Assembly (NCBI GenBank): GCA_963754125.1
Contig: CAVWEX010000002.1
Coordinates: forward strand, 558,001-622,000
Source of the DNA: RPQJ01 sp963754125
GTDB lineage: Bacteria; Pseudomonadota; Gammaproteobacteria; Steroidobacterales; Steroidobacteraceae
Length of the DNA stretch: 64,000 nt
Reading direction: 5' to 3'
Numbering within the stretch: the first letter of the stretch is position 1; every line of letters starts with the position of its first letter. The position numbers were made by a program, and so were the translations under genes. Shown here piece after piece: positions 22,341 to 31,087 of the stretch. The notes beneath the pieces were generated by a model that saw nothing but the letters and a program-made list of their open reading frames with translations, did no database searches and was not told where the DNA came from.

Positions 22341-23264
22341 ATGGTCAACAAGCAGCAATCCGACCGGATCGAGCAGCGTACGCTGACGTTCTCGCTCGTC
22401 GGCGTCGCGGTACTCGCTTTCGCCAGCCTCGCCTGGGGCCTGGCGATCGAGTCCGACGTCGTGATCCTGAACGGGATCTTCTCCCTGGTCAGCCTGGTCG
22501 GCTCGGTGCTTTACCTGGTGGCGGCGAGACTCGTGGCGCGGCCGGCCGACCGGCGCTTCCAGTACGGCTACGCGCACGTCGAGCCGCTGGTGAACGGAGT
22601 GAACGCGCTTTTCGTGCTGGTCATCTGCGTGTACGCCTTCGTCAACGGCGTCGAGGGCCTCCGTGCCGGTGGGGACGAGGTGGATGCGGGCAGCGTGGTC
22701 TGGTTCGGCGCCCTGACGGCCGTCGTGTCGCTGGCCATGGGTGGCTACGAAATGCGGGTGGCCCGCATCACCGGGTCCGAGCTGGTACGCAACGACGGTC
22801 GGGAGTGGCTGCTCGATGGCGCGTTCAGTGTCGTGACGCTCCTTGGCTTTGCCGTGCTGTTCGTGCTGCCCGAGCCGCAGCGCAGCCTCTGGGCCCAGTA
22901 CGCGGACAGCGTGCTCGTGATGGTGCTGGCGCTGATCTTCCTGCCCGTTCCGATCAGTGTGCTGAAGCGGAGTGCAAGCGAACTCCTGCACATGGCGAGC
23001 GAGGACGACGTCATATCGGCGCGTGTCGAGGCCGAGATGCGAGTCATTCGCAGCGAGCACGACATCCAGAGCCACACGACACACGTGGCCCAGATCGGTC
23101 GCTCGCACCAGGTGGAGGTCAACATCGTCGTCGGACCCCGGTTTGCGCTCCAGACCGTGCCTGCGCAGGACGAGTTGCGCGAGCGCATCTGGGTCGCCGT
23201 CGGCCGGCCGATCCACGAGGCTTGGCTTACGATCAACATCACCGCGGACTCGCGCTGGGCATGA
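22341..23264 (+). CDS. Cation diffusion facilitator (CDF) metal exporter
   Basis: A 307-residue inner-membrane protein with six predicted helices and a soluble C-terminal domain, the CDF layout. GIFSLVSLVGSVLYLVAARL and YGYAHVEPLVNG match the TM2/loop region, and WLLDGAFSVVTLLGF matches TM5 with its metal-site Asp. The C-terminal part (HDIQSHTTHVAQIGRSHQVEVNIVV) resembles the cytosolic dimerisation domain. CDF proteins exchange Zn, Fe, Co or Mn for protons. Usual residues at the first half-site (HxxxD) are replaced here by N-x-x-x-S (LNGIFS), so metal selectivity may be atypical. Intact. Confidence 0.85.
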   Translation: MVNKQQSDRIEQRTLTFSLVGVAVLAFASLAWGLAIESDVVILNGIFSLVSLVGSVLYLVAARLVARPADRRFQYGYAHVEPLVNGVNALFVLVICVYAFVNGVEGLRAGGDEVDAGSVVWFGALTAVVSLAMGGYEMRVARITGSELVRNDGREWLLDGAFSVVTLLGFAVLFVLPEPQRSLWAQYADSVLVMVLALIFLPVPISVLKRSASELLHMASEDDVISARVEAEMRVIRSEHDIQSHTTHVAQIGRSHQVEVNIVVGPRFALQTVPAQDELRERIWVAVGRPIHEAWLTINITADSRWA

Positions 23265-23397
23265 CCGGTGCGCCTGCGGCCCGACCTCATGCACGATGGG
23301 CAGGGAACCGTGTTTCCTGCGACAATGGAGCCTGCCACCTGATCGCAGCGGGCGGGCACAATCGTAACAGTCCAACTCAATCTCAGGAGCATTGGCA

Positions 23398-23964
23398 ATG
23401 AATTTTCGGTGGACAGCTCTCGCGTCGGTCGTCGTGCTCGGTGCCACGCTTGTGTCGGCGGACGCCATGGCGCGGTCGCAGATCAGCTACGGCCGCATCA
23501 CGGCAGTTCGGCAGGTAAACATTGAGAACCAGGGCGCGCAGACGGCCGGCACGCTGGTCGGCGGCGCGCTCGGCGTCGCCTCGGGTTCCGGCCAGTCGCG
23601 CAGCAATCGCGCGCTGCGCGGCGTCGGTGGCGCGGCGGTCGGCAGTCGCCTGGCCGGCGCAGCCGGTTCGTCGACCGGCTTCGAGTACACCGTCCTGATC
23701 GGCGGCACCAACACGATCCGGATCACGACCGAGCAGGCGGGCCTGCGCGTCGGCGACTGCGTTTCGGTCGAGCGCGGCCAGTTCAACAACATCCGCCTCG
23801 TGCCGGAGGAGCGTTGCACTGCAGCCGCAACAGCGGCGGCGCCGGCCGACGACCAGGCCACGGCGGACGCGTGCGAGGCCGCCAAGCAGCAGTTGCTCAA
23901 TGCAAGCACCGACGCGGAGTTCGCCCTCGCCGAGCGCCGCATGCGCCTGCTGTGCGGTGACTGA
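23398..23964 (+). CDS. Exported glycine-zipper protein (SlyB-like)
   Basis: A 188-residue protein with a signal peptide (VVVLGATLVSADAMA) and no lipobox. After a short strand (RITAVRQVNIE) a glycine-rich zipper follows (AGTLVGGALGVASGSG ... GVGGAAVGSRLAGAAG), as in SlyB/Pcp-type envelope proteins. Then come a beta-rich segment (FEYTVLIGGTNTIRITTE) and a C-terminal helix with three cysteines. ATG 23398 has AGGAG nine bases upstream. It stands alone between a CDF exporter and a strong hairpin. Membrane association is likely; the function is unknown. Confidence 0.72.
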   Translation: MNFRWTALASVVVLGATLVSADAMARSQISYGRITAVRQVNIENQGAQTAGTLVGGALGVASGSGQSRSNRALRGVGGAAVGSRLAGAAGSSTGFEYTVLIGGTNTIRITTEQAGLRVGDCVSVERGQFNNIRLVPEERCTAAATAAAPADDQATADACEAAKQQLLNASTDAEFALAERRMRLLCGD

Positions 23965-23976
23965 TCTCTGAGCGGA

Positions 23977-24020
23977 GCCCGCGACGCAACGGCTGCCCCG
24001 TAGCCGTTGCGCCCGCGGGC
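23977..24020 (+). terminator. 17-bp stem-loop after the glycine-zipper gene
   Basis: GCCCGCG (23977-23983) pairs with CGCGGGC (24014-24020) and CGCAACGGCT (23985-23994) with AGCCGTTGCG (24002-24011), with a small A/CC bulge and a seven-base loop. It begins 12 bases after the stop codon. As with the other hairpins here, no U-track follows. Confidence 0.65.
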
Positions 24021-24061
24021 CGCCCGCCAGGTCGCTTGCCTGTGACGCGGAAACAAGAAAA

Positions 24062-25522
24062 GTGACAGCCACTCCGCCTGCCGGGACCCGGCCGCTGACC
24101 ATGACGGAGGCGGCGATCCCGATCGTCGCGCTGATCGTGCTGGTCGGCCTGTCTTTTTACCTGTTCGGCGACGCGGGCGCGAAGGGCCCGAACCAGGTCG
24201 CGCTGGTCCTGGCCGCAATGATCGCGCTGATCATCGGGCGACGGGCCGGCTATACGCTCGAGCAACTGCGCGAGGCGGCGATCGCGAGCGTCGGCACGGG
24301 CGTCGGCGCGATCTTCATCCTGTTCGCGGTCGGTGCGCTGACCGGCGCCTGGGCCATGAGCGGGACGCTGATGGCGATGGTCTATTACGGCCTGCAGATC
24401 CTGAGTCCGCATTACTTCTACATGACCACGGCGATCCTCTGCGGCGTCGTTGCATTCAGTATCGGCAGCTCTTGGACCGTGGCCGCGACGATCGGCATCG
24501 GGCTCGTCGGCATCGCCGTCAACATGGAGCTGAGCCCGGCCATTACGGCCGGGGCCGTCATCTCCGGGGCCTATTTCGGCGACAAATCCTCGCCGCTGTC
24601 GGATACCGCCAACCTCGCCGCCGCCGTCGGAGGCGCCGACCTCTACCAGCACCTGCGCGAGGTGTTGTGGACTTCGATCCCGGCGCTCGCGATCACACTG
24701 GCTATCTTCTTCTTCATGGGTGCGCCCGGGGACTTCGACGCCACCGAGAAGCTCGAGAGCATCCGCCAGACCTTCGACGTCTCGCTGGTGCATTTCCTGC
24801 CGCTCGTGGTGGTGATCGTGCTCGCGGCGCTGCGGTTCCCGCCGTTCACGACGATCATGATGGGTGCGCTTGCGGGTGCGGTGCTTGCCGTCGTCACTGC
24901 GCCGGAGCGTGTGATCGCCTTTGCCGCGGACCCCGACCTCGCGACCCCGCTGGCGCTGCTCAAGGGCGCCTGGCTGGCGCTGGCGAGCGGCTACACGTCC
25001 ACGACCGGCTACGAGGCGATCGATATGCTCGCCTCGCGCGGTGGAATGGAGCGGATGCTCGACACCATCTGGCTGATCATCGTGGCACTCGCCTTCGGCG
25101 GCGTGGTCGAGAAAGCCGGCGTCATCGAGCGTCTGATCGCGCCGGTGCTGGCCGCGGTCAAGTCGAACGGCGGACTCGTGGCCGCGACCGTGGGCTCGAC
25201 TGTGGCCACCAATGTCGTGACCGCCGACCAGTACATCGCCATCGTACTGCCCGGCCGGATGTTCAAGGGTGCCTTCCAGAAGCGCGGCCTTGCGCCGGTG
25301 GTGCTGTCGCGGTCGCTCGGCGATTCGGCGACGGTGACATCCGCGCTGATTCCCTGGAACAGCTGCGGCGCCTTCATGGCCGCGACGCTCGGCGTGGCGA
25401 CGGTGGCGTATGCCCCGTTCACGTTCTTCAATTACCTGAGTCCGTTGATTTCGGTCGCGATGGCGTTCCTCGGCATTCGCATGCTGAAGGCGCCGTCGCC
25501 CGAGTCGAATCCCAAGTCCTGA
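24062..25522 (+). CDS. nhaC: NhaC-family Na+/H+ antiporter
   Basis: An inner-membrane antiporter of 486 residues with 11-12 hydrophobic segments. Conserved features include GSSWTVAATIGIGL, AGAVISGAYFGDKSSPLSDTANLAAA (the NhaC signature with its Asp residues), TTGYEAIDMLASRGGMERML and SATVTSALIPWNSCGAFMA. GTG 24062 is used as start; ATG 24101 is possible and neither has a good ribosome site. It could exchange sodium for protons, or act as a lactate/malate-type antiporter, since the family includes both. No frameshift. Confidence 0.88.
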   Translation: MTATPPAGTRPLTMTEAAIPIVALIVLVGLSFYLFGDAGAKGPNQVALVLAAMIALIIGRRAGYTLEQLREAAIASVGTGVGAIFILFAVGALTGAWAMSGTLMAMVYYGLQILSPHYFYMTTAILCGVVAFSIGSSWTVAATIGIGLVGIAVNMELSPAITAGAVISGAYFGDKSSPLSDTANLAAAVGGADLYQHLREVLWTSIPALAITLAIFFFMGAPGDFDATEKLESIRQTFDVSLVHFLPLVVVIVLAALRFPPFTTIMMGALAGAVLAVVTAPERVIAFAADPDLATPLALLKGAWLALASGYTSTTGYEAIDMLASRGGMERMLDTIWLIIVALAFGGVVEKAGVIERLIAPVLAAVKSNGGLVAATVGSTVATNVVTADQYIAIVLPGRMFKGAFQKRGLAPVVLSRSLGDSATVTSALIPWNSCGAFMAATLGVATVAYAPFTFFNYLSPLISVAMAFLGIRMLKAPSPESNPKS

Positions 25523-25550
25523 CGTTCGAATTTCAATCAAGGATTGCTGC

Positions 25551-26117
25551 ATGAACAAGAGAATTTTCGTCGCTTCGCTGGCCGCCCTGATGGTGTTTGC
25601 GTCCGGCTGTACCACCACCGGTTCGGGTTCCGGCGACCCGGCCACGCGTCGGCAGGCCATCGACTCGTCCGTCGACAACGCGCTTGCCAACCTGTACAGG
25701 CAGGAGCCGGGCTCGCGCGAGCTCGTGAGCCGTGCCAAGGCCGTGCTGGTCTTCCCGGCCGTGCTCGAGGCCGGTTTCATCGTCGGCGCCTCGCGTGGCG
25801 ACGGCGCGCTGCGAGTCGGTGGCAAGACTGTCAGCTTTCACCGCACGACCGCAGGCTCGATCGGCCTGCAGGCGGGCGCCCAGTCCACGGCCATGTTCGT
25901 GCTGTTCATGACCGACGACGCGCTGCGCGCCTTCCAGAACAGCCGCGGCTGGACGGCGGGCGTGGACGCGTCGGTGACGATGATCTCGGTCGGGGCGAGT
26001 GCCCAGATGACCACCGCCACCGCGCAGCAGCCGGTGATCGGCTACGTGCTGTCGAACAGCGGCCTGATGGCCGGCGTGACGATCGATGGTGCGCGCGTCA
26101 CCACCCTGAGCCTCTGA
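25551..26117 (+). CDS. SYLF/YSC84-domain lipoprotein
   Basis: A lipoprotein of 188 residues with lipobox FASGC. The rest is the bacterial Ysc84/SYLF domain: SRAKAVLVFPAVLEAGFIVGASRGDGALRVGG, then GSIGLQAGAQSTAMFVLFM and the glycine-rich ISVGASAQ. The domain binds phosphoinositides in eukaryotes; in bacteria its role is unknown but an envelope lipid contact is plausible. It lies between an antiporter gene and the phospholipase gene on the same strand with short gaps (28 and 22 bases), so they may be co-transcribed. Confidence 0.85.
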   Translation: MNKRIFVASLAALMVFASGCTTTGSGSGDPATRRQAIDSSVDNALANLYRQEPGSRELVSRAKAVLVFPAVLEAGFIVGASRGDGALRVGGKTVSFHRTTAGSIGLQAGAQSTAMFVLFMTDDALRAFQNSRGWTAGVDASVTMISVGASAQMTTATAQQPVIGYVLSNSGLMAGVTIDGARVTTLSL

Positions 26118-26139
26118 CGACTGCCCGGGCGACCAGCCG

Positions 26140-27246
26140 ATGAGCAGTCGCAGGCCGACGCCCGCGGGCACCGTTGCCGCGGGCGTCTTCTTCTGCACGA
26201 TGGCCGGAGTGTCCGCGGTGCAAGCGGACACACCCGGTGTCGGCGTGCCTTTCGATTCCGGACGAGACACAAAGGCTGGCCTGCTTCGATGAGGCGATCG
26301 GTGCGGCCGTTCGCGACGCGACTGGAGCGGATGCGGTCGGCGACTTGGCGCCGGCTGCCGCTCCCGTCGAGGTGGCCGCCAGCACCACGGCCCAGCCGGC
26401 CGCGACGGTGGGGCAGTCGCTGCGTCCGCCGGCCAGACGCCTGCACGACCGGGCCTGCTGATCGAGACGGCGTGGGGGTTCCTGCCCGATTCGCGCAAGG
26501 CCTACGTCCGCCTGCACCAGCCGAACTACGTGCTGTTCGCCCGCTACACGAACGACGTCAACCGCGAGCCCTACGAGCCGCTGTTCGAGGAGTTCGCCGA
26601 CGACTACGACTTCGAGGACCTCGAGGCCAAGTTCCAGCTCAGCTTCAAGGGACGGCTCCTCACCTCCGAGGATCGCCGCTGGGGACTGTGGTTCGCCTAC
26701 ACCCAGCAGAGCCAGTGGCAGGTTTACAGCGACGACATCTCGCGTCCGTTCCGCGAGACCAACTACATGCCGGAGCTGTTCGGCAGCTTCCGGCCCGGCA
26801 TCGAGATGGGCGGGCTCAAATTCAACCTTCTCAACTTCGGCTACACGCACCAGTCCAACGGCCGCGCCGATCCGATCTCACGCAGCTGGGACCGGCTGTT
26901 CGTCGAGGGCGGTCTCGACAGCGAGAGCTTCGCGCTGATCGTGCGCGCGTGGACGCGCATCGAGCCGTCGAACGACGAGGATGACAATCCCGACATCATG
27001 GATTACATGGGGCACGGGCAGGCCACCGCGCTGTACCGGTGGCGGGACAACACGTTCACGCTGATGGGTCGCGGCAACCTGAGCACCGGCAAGGGCGCCG
27101 CGCAGTTCTCCTGGACGTCACGGCCGATCCTCGGACCGCTGCGCGTCCACTTCCAGTTGTTTTCCGGCTACGGCGAGAGCCTGATCGACTACGACTGGAA
27201 CCAGACCACCGTGGGTCTCGGCGTCACGCTGAACGACCTGCTCTGA
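26140..27246 (+). CDS. pldA: Outer-membrane phospholipase A, two frameshifts
   Basis: OMPLA hydrolyses outer-membrane phospholipids. The barrel section is intact from about 26450: FLPDSRKAYVRLHQPNY, WGLWFAYTQQSQW, RETNYMPELF, and GYTHQSNGR, which carries the catalytic His-x-Ser pair; N-G follows as in the family. The N terminus has a signal peptide and a short Cys-containing segment (CLSIPDETQRLACFDEAIG). Shifts occur near 26240 (+1) and 26445 (net -1 or +2), so N-terminal numbering is uncertain. ATG 26140 is the best start. The last strand ends GVTLNDLL, lacking the usual terminal Phe. It follows a SYLF lipoprotein gene. Confidence 0.9.
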
Positions 27247-27288
27247 GCGAACCCTTTCTGCAAACGCACATTCTGGAGCGCTGATTCC

Positions 27289-28401
27289 ATGCTGCACGTA
27301 GACCTCCCGACCCAGGCCGACCTCGAGGCCCTGATTCACGATCGCGGTCCGGTTCGTATCAGTCTCTATCTTCCCACCACGCCGTTGACTCAGCAGGCGC
27401 AGGCCGACCGTATCGCGCTCAAGAATCTCGCCGGGGAAGCGCTGGCCCAGCTGGCCGACCACGACAAGCGGGAAGTCCGCGCCCTCGAGGAACTGCTGTT
27501 CGACCTGGTCGATGACGACGAGTTCTGGGCGACACAGGCCAACGGCCTCGCGGTGTTCGCCACCCCGGCGGGGCTGCGCACCTTCCGCCTGCCCACGCGC
27601 CTGCAGCCGATGGCCGAGGTCAGCGACCGGTTCCACATCAAGCCCTTGCTGCGCGTGGTGACCGTGCCGCAGTCCGGCTTCGTACTCGCGCTCACGCCCG
27701 ACAGCGTCAGGTTGGTCGAGGTCCTGCCGGACATGCCTGCGTCTGCCGTCAAGGTCGCTGGAATGCCGAAGGATGCCGCCAGTGCCGCGGGCCGGGCATC
27801 GATCAAGGAGCGCTCGCCGAGCGGCCGCATCCAGGGCGCCGAGGGCATGAAGGTGCGCCTGGGCCAGTACGCGCGCAAGGTGGACCAGGCGCTGCGCGAG
27901 TTCCTGGCCGGCCGGGAACTGCCCCTGATCCTGGTGGCGACCGAGCCGATGCTGTCGATCTACCGATCGGTGCAGTCGTATTCCCGCCTCGCGCCGACCC
28001 CGGTCACGACGAACCCCGATTCGATGAGCGACGGCGAACTGGCGGCGTCCGCACGCGCGGTGCTCGACCAGTTGTTCCGTGACGAGCTCGAGGGCATCCG
28101 CAGCCAGTTCGAGCAGCGCAAGGGCGAGCATCGTACGACGACCGACGTGGCACAGGCGGCACGGGCGGCCACCTACGGCGCGGTGCAGAAGCTGCTGGTC
28201 GACATCGACGAGGTGCTGCCGGGCACGGTCGGGGAGGATGGCGCGGTTACGCTGGCCGCCGGACCCAGCGCCGCGAGCTACGGCGTCGTGGACGAGATCG
28301 CAGGGCGTGCGCTGTTGACCGGCGCGCGGGTGCTCGGCGTGCGCCGCCAGGACATTCCCGGCGGCGGCAGCCTGGCTGCAATCCTTCGCTACGCCTTCTA
28401 G
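27289..28401 (+). CDS. BaeRF-family (archaeo-eukaryotic release-factor-like) protein
   Basis: A cytosolic protein of 370 residues resembling the bacterial BaeRF group, related to eRF1/Pelota. N-terminal PVRISLYLPTT, a middle FWATQANGLAVFATPAGLRTFRLP, the pattern LLRVVTVPQSGFVLALTPDSVRLVEV, and a C-terminal GRALLTGARVLGVRRQDIPGGG with RYAF match that group. Such proteins are proposed to act in ribosome rescue or RNA metabolism, but bacterial members are not well characterised. It ends 3 bases from the convergent lipoprotein gene. Intact. The fold assignment rests on motif pattern only. Confidence 0.72.
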   Translation: MLHVDLPTQADLEALIHDRGPVRISLYLPTTPLTQQAQADRIALKNLAGEALAQLADHDKREVRALEELLFDLVDDDEFWATQANGLAVFATPAGLRTFRLPTRLQPMAEVSDRFHIKPLLRVVTVPQSGFVLALTPDSVRLVEVLPDMPASAVKVAGMPKDAASAAGRASIKERSPSGRIQGAEGMKVRLGQYARKVDQALREFLAGRELPLILVATEPMLSIYRSVQSYSRLAPTPVTTNPDSMSDGELAASARAVLDQLFRDELEGIRSQFEQRKGEHRTTTDVAQAARAATYGAVQKLLVDIDEVLPGTVGEDGAVTLAAGPSAASYGVVDEIAGRALLTGARVLGVRRQDIPGGGSLAAILRYAF

Positions 28402-28404
28402 CTG

Positions 28405-29076
28405 CTAGCTGCCGGCCCTCCCGTACAACTCGTCGAGGCCGCGGCGCAGCGCGGAGGCCCAAACGCCGATCGCGCGCCGCGCATCGGCGGTGTTGGTCAC
28501 GCGGTTGGTGATGGTCCACATGCCGGCGCCGCGGCCGGTCTGCGTGTCGACCGCGCGGGCGAGCAGGGTGCCCGTCTCCGAGTCGCGCAATTCCACCACC
28601 AGGGTCATGCGCCCGGAGTCGGCGGTGTAGGTGCGGGTGCGGCCCGCCGTCGAGGTGTCCGGCGCGTTGATGAACAGGTTGATGATCGCCGGCGTGACAC
28701 GCAGGGTCTCCGGTCCCGGCTGTTCGACGAGCTGGTAGCCGCCGCGCGCGAGCTCGTCGCGGAAGATCTGCCGGAACAGGTCGGAGAGGTCGCTCTTGAT
28801 GGCCGCGATGTCGTCGGAATTCAGCCGTGCCGACATGCTGCGCGTGCCGCGGTTCGGGTCCCAGTTGCTGTCGAAGCTGACCTGCACCGGGTCGAGCATC
28901 ACGCTTCGGTACGCGACGATCTGTGCGTTGGGCTTCACGAACACGGCGTTCAGCCGCGTGCTCGGCTGGCGAACGAGCCCGTCCCACTCGGTGACGGCGT
29001 CGGTGCTGGCGCAGCCGGCGAGTACAACCGCTCCCATCGCGAGCACGAGCGGCAGGACCTTGCGAATTCGAACCAT
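28405..29076 (-). CDS. DUF3313-family lipoprotein
   Basis: A 223-residue lipoprotein with lipobox VLAGC. The body resembles the DUF3313 family: an AFVKPNAQIVAYRSVMLDPVQVSF strand region, FRQIFRDELARGGYQLV, then TLVVELRDSETGTLLARAVDTQTGR and a C-terminal helix (ALRRGLDEL). Family function is unknown; members sit in the outer membrane or periplasm. It is divergent from the copper-export operon, with a 130-base shared upstream region, but nothing links its function to copper. Confidence 0.75.
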   Translation of the reverse strand: MVRIRKVLPLVLAMGAVVLAGCASTDAVTEWDGLVRQPSTRLNAVFVKPNAQIVAYRSVMLDPVQVSFDSNWDPNRGTRSMSARLNSDDIAAIKSDLSDLFRQIFRDELARGGYQLVEQPGPETLRVTPAIINLFINAPDTSTAGRTRTYTADSGRMTLVVELRDSETGTLLARAVDTQTGRGAGMWTITNRVTNTADARRAIGVWASALRRGLDELYGRAGS

Positions 29077-29206
29077 GGCGAGCTCCCGGAGTTGGTGAAT
29101 CGCCGCGCTTTTCGGGACGGCGTCGCAATTATGCCGTAATCGGGCAGTTGCAAGCGCGGGGCAGGCGCGCTAGCTTCCGGGCACTTGCGGCGAGGTGTGG
29201 GGCGAC

Positions 29207-29695
29207 ATGTCCGGCTTGCAGTGGATCAGGCGACGACAGCGAAAGCTGGCCCGGGCGGTGCTGCCGCTCGTCGCGCTGGCGTGGCTGCAGGTCGCCGCCG
29301 TCCCCTGCGTCGCCGCCCACCAGACGGCCGGGCTCGTGGCGGCCGCCCATCACGAGGCCGCTGATCCGCACGCCCGCCAGGACCATGCCGCCCAGCACGA
29401 CGGGCACGACCTGCACCAGGCGGCCGACGCGTCGAACCACGGTCCGTGTCTCTACTGTCCGCCGGACCACGACGACCACGGGACGTCGAGCGTGGACGGC
29501 GGCCGCTGCGCCTTCCCGCACGACCCGCAGGTGGATGGTCGCGTCGCGACCTTCGCGTTCGCACCTTTGCAGGCCTTTACGTCGTTCGCCGACCTGCCCG
29601 AGCCGGCACAGACCGGCACCCGTGCGGCTTCGGATCGCCCCGAGCCCGTCCCGCGCCGCTCCCTCGTCGTCCGCTACTGCAGGTTCATCGAGTAG
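29207..29695 (+). CDS. His-rich, probably metal-binding exported protein
   Basis: A 162-residue protein starting with a signal-like segment (LARAVLPLVALAWLQVAAVPCVAA) followed by a His-rich stretch of about 70 residues (AHHEAADPHARQDHAAQHDGHDLH) and CLYCPPDHDDH. No known enzyme domain is visible. It opens the copper/silver operon, like the small metal-binding proteins that often precede czc/cus genes, so a periplasmic metal buffer or sensor is likely. ATG 29207 is chosen; a start at 29195 (GTG) is possible. The Cys-x-x-Cys and His clusters are what can be seen directly; the metal is inferred from neighbours. Confidence 0.65.
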   Translation: MSGLQWIRRRQRKLARAVLPLVALAWLQVAAVPCVAAHQTAGLVAAAHHEAADPHARQDHAAQHDGHDLHQAADASNHGPCLYCPPDHDDHGTSSVDGGRCAFPHDPQVDGRVATFAFAPLQAFTSFADLPEPAQTGTRAASDRPEPVPRRSLVVRYCRFIE

Positions 29696-29755
29696 ACCTC
29701 CCTCCGATCCGGTGCTTCGGCGGCCGTTGCCGCCAGTTTTTCCGGGAGGTGGGTC

Positions 29756-31087
29756 ATGTCTCAGGCTATCGCGGCGCCTGCATCGCGCCGATTCCGTCAT
29801 CCATCGCGGCCGCGGTCGCACGCCGCCCGGCGCGTGCCCGCATGGCTCGCGCTGTTCCTCACGGGCGCGATGGCCGCCCAGGGTGCGACCGCACTGACAC
29901 TCGCAGACGCCGAGCGTCTCGCCGTCGAGCGCGACGCGGTGCTGCGGCAGCTCGCGTCCGAGTCCGTCGCGATGCGCGAACGCGCCGTTGCCGAGGGACA
30001 GCTCATGGACCCGAAGCTGCGTCTCGGCGCGGTCAACGTGCCGGTGGATTCCTTCAGCCTCGACGACGAGGACATGACCATGCTCGAGGTGGGCGTGAGC
30101 CAGGAGTTCCCGGCCGCCGGCACGCGTGATCTGGCTCGCCGTCGCATGGAGCAGTCGGCGGTCGCCGCCGACGCGGTCGCCGCCGACCGCCGGCTCGTGG
30201 TGCAGCGCGAGGTGCGGCGCGCATGGACCGAACTCGCCTACCTCGCCCGCGCCCGCGAGCTCCTCGCCAGCCAGTCCGACTGGGTCGAGCAGATGCGAGC
30301 CGCGGCACGTGCGCGCTACGCCTCGGGCGAGGGCAAGCAGCTCGACCTGCTGCAGGCCGGGCTCGAGGTCGCGATGCTGCGCGAGCAGCAGCTCGACCTC
30401 GAGCGCGACGAGGCGATGCGCCGTGCGCAGCTCGGCCGGTGGATCGGCGAGGAGGAGGCCGCGCGCGCCGGGCCGTTTTCCCTGCCGGCCCGCGCCGATC
30501 TCGAGCCGCTCGCGACGCTGGAGGGCCGATTGCCGGGCCACCCGGCCCAGCTCGACTTCGAGCGTCGCATCGAGGCCGCCAACACTGGGGTCGACCTGGC
30601 GAAGCAGGGCCGTAAGCCCGGCTGGATGCTCGACCTGAGCTACGGGCTGCGCAGCGGACGCATGGTGGACGGCGAAAGCCGTCCCGACATGCTGAGCGCG
30701 ATGGTGAGCGTGGACCTGCCGCTGTTCCGCGCGAACCGCCAGGACCGCGAGGTGGCCGCGGCGCGCGCGGAGGCGCGCGGCCTGCACGACATGCACGACG
30801 ACCACCAGCGCGAGATGCGGGCCATGCTCGCGGAGGCCTGGAACGTCGCCGACCGCACCGCCGAACTCGAACGCTTCTACGAGACCGATCTTGTACCGCT
30901 CGCCGAGCAGTCGGTGCAGGCGGCGCTGCTCGCCTACCGGTCGAACCGGGTCATGGTGGACGAGGTGATCGCGGCCCGACGCGTCGCGCTCGAGACCTGG
31001 CTCAAGCACCTGCGGCTCGTAGCGGACCGCGCACAGGCCCGCTACGACGTCGATTACCTCGTCGGAGGCACGACCCATGAAGACTGA
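29756..31087 (+). CDS. cusC: CusC/CzcC-like outer-membrane channel
   Basis: A TolC-superfamily protein of 443 residues with an Arg-rich N-terminal stretch and signal peptide (LALFLTGAMAAQGATA). The two internal repeats of the family are visible (LTLADAERLAVERDAVLRQL ... YASGEGKQLDLLQAGLEVAML; and ARAEARGLHD ... YRSNRVMVDEVIAARR). LEVGVSQEFPAAGTR is typical of the CzcC/CusC branch. The stop overlaps the next gene's ATG by 11 bases. It forms the outer channel of the metal-export complex encoded by the next two genes. Intact. The copper versus cobalt/zinc/cadmium assignment comes from the neighbours. Confidence 0.87.
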   Translation: MSQAIAAPASRRFRHPSRPRSHAARRVPAWLALFLTGAMAAQGATALTLADAERLAVERDAVLRQLASESVAMRERAVAEGQLMDPKLRLGAVNVPVDSFSLDDEDMTMLEVGVSQEFPAAGTRDLARRRMEQSAVAADAVAADRRLVVQREVRRAWTELAYLARARELLASQSDWVEQMRAAARARYASGEGKQLDLLQAGLEVAMLREQQLDLERDEAMRRAQLGRWIGEEEAARAGPFSLPARADLEPLATLEGRLPGHPAQLDFERRIEAANTGVDLAKQGRKPGWMLDLSYGLRSGRMVDGESRPDMLSAMVSVDLPLFRANRQDREVAAARAEARGLHDMHDDHQREMRAMLAEAWNVADRTAELERFYETDLVPLAEQSVQAALLAYRSNRVMVDEVIAARRVALETWLKHLRLVADRAQARYDVDYLVGGTTHED

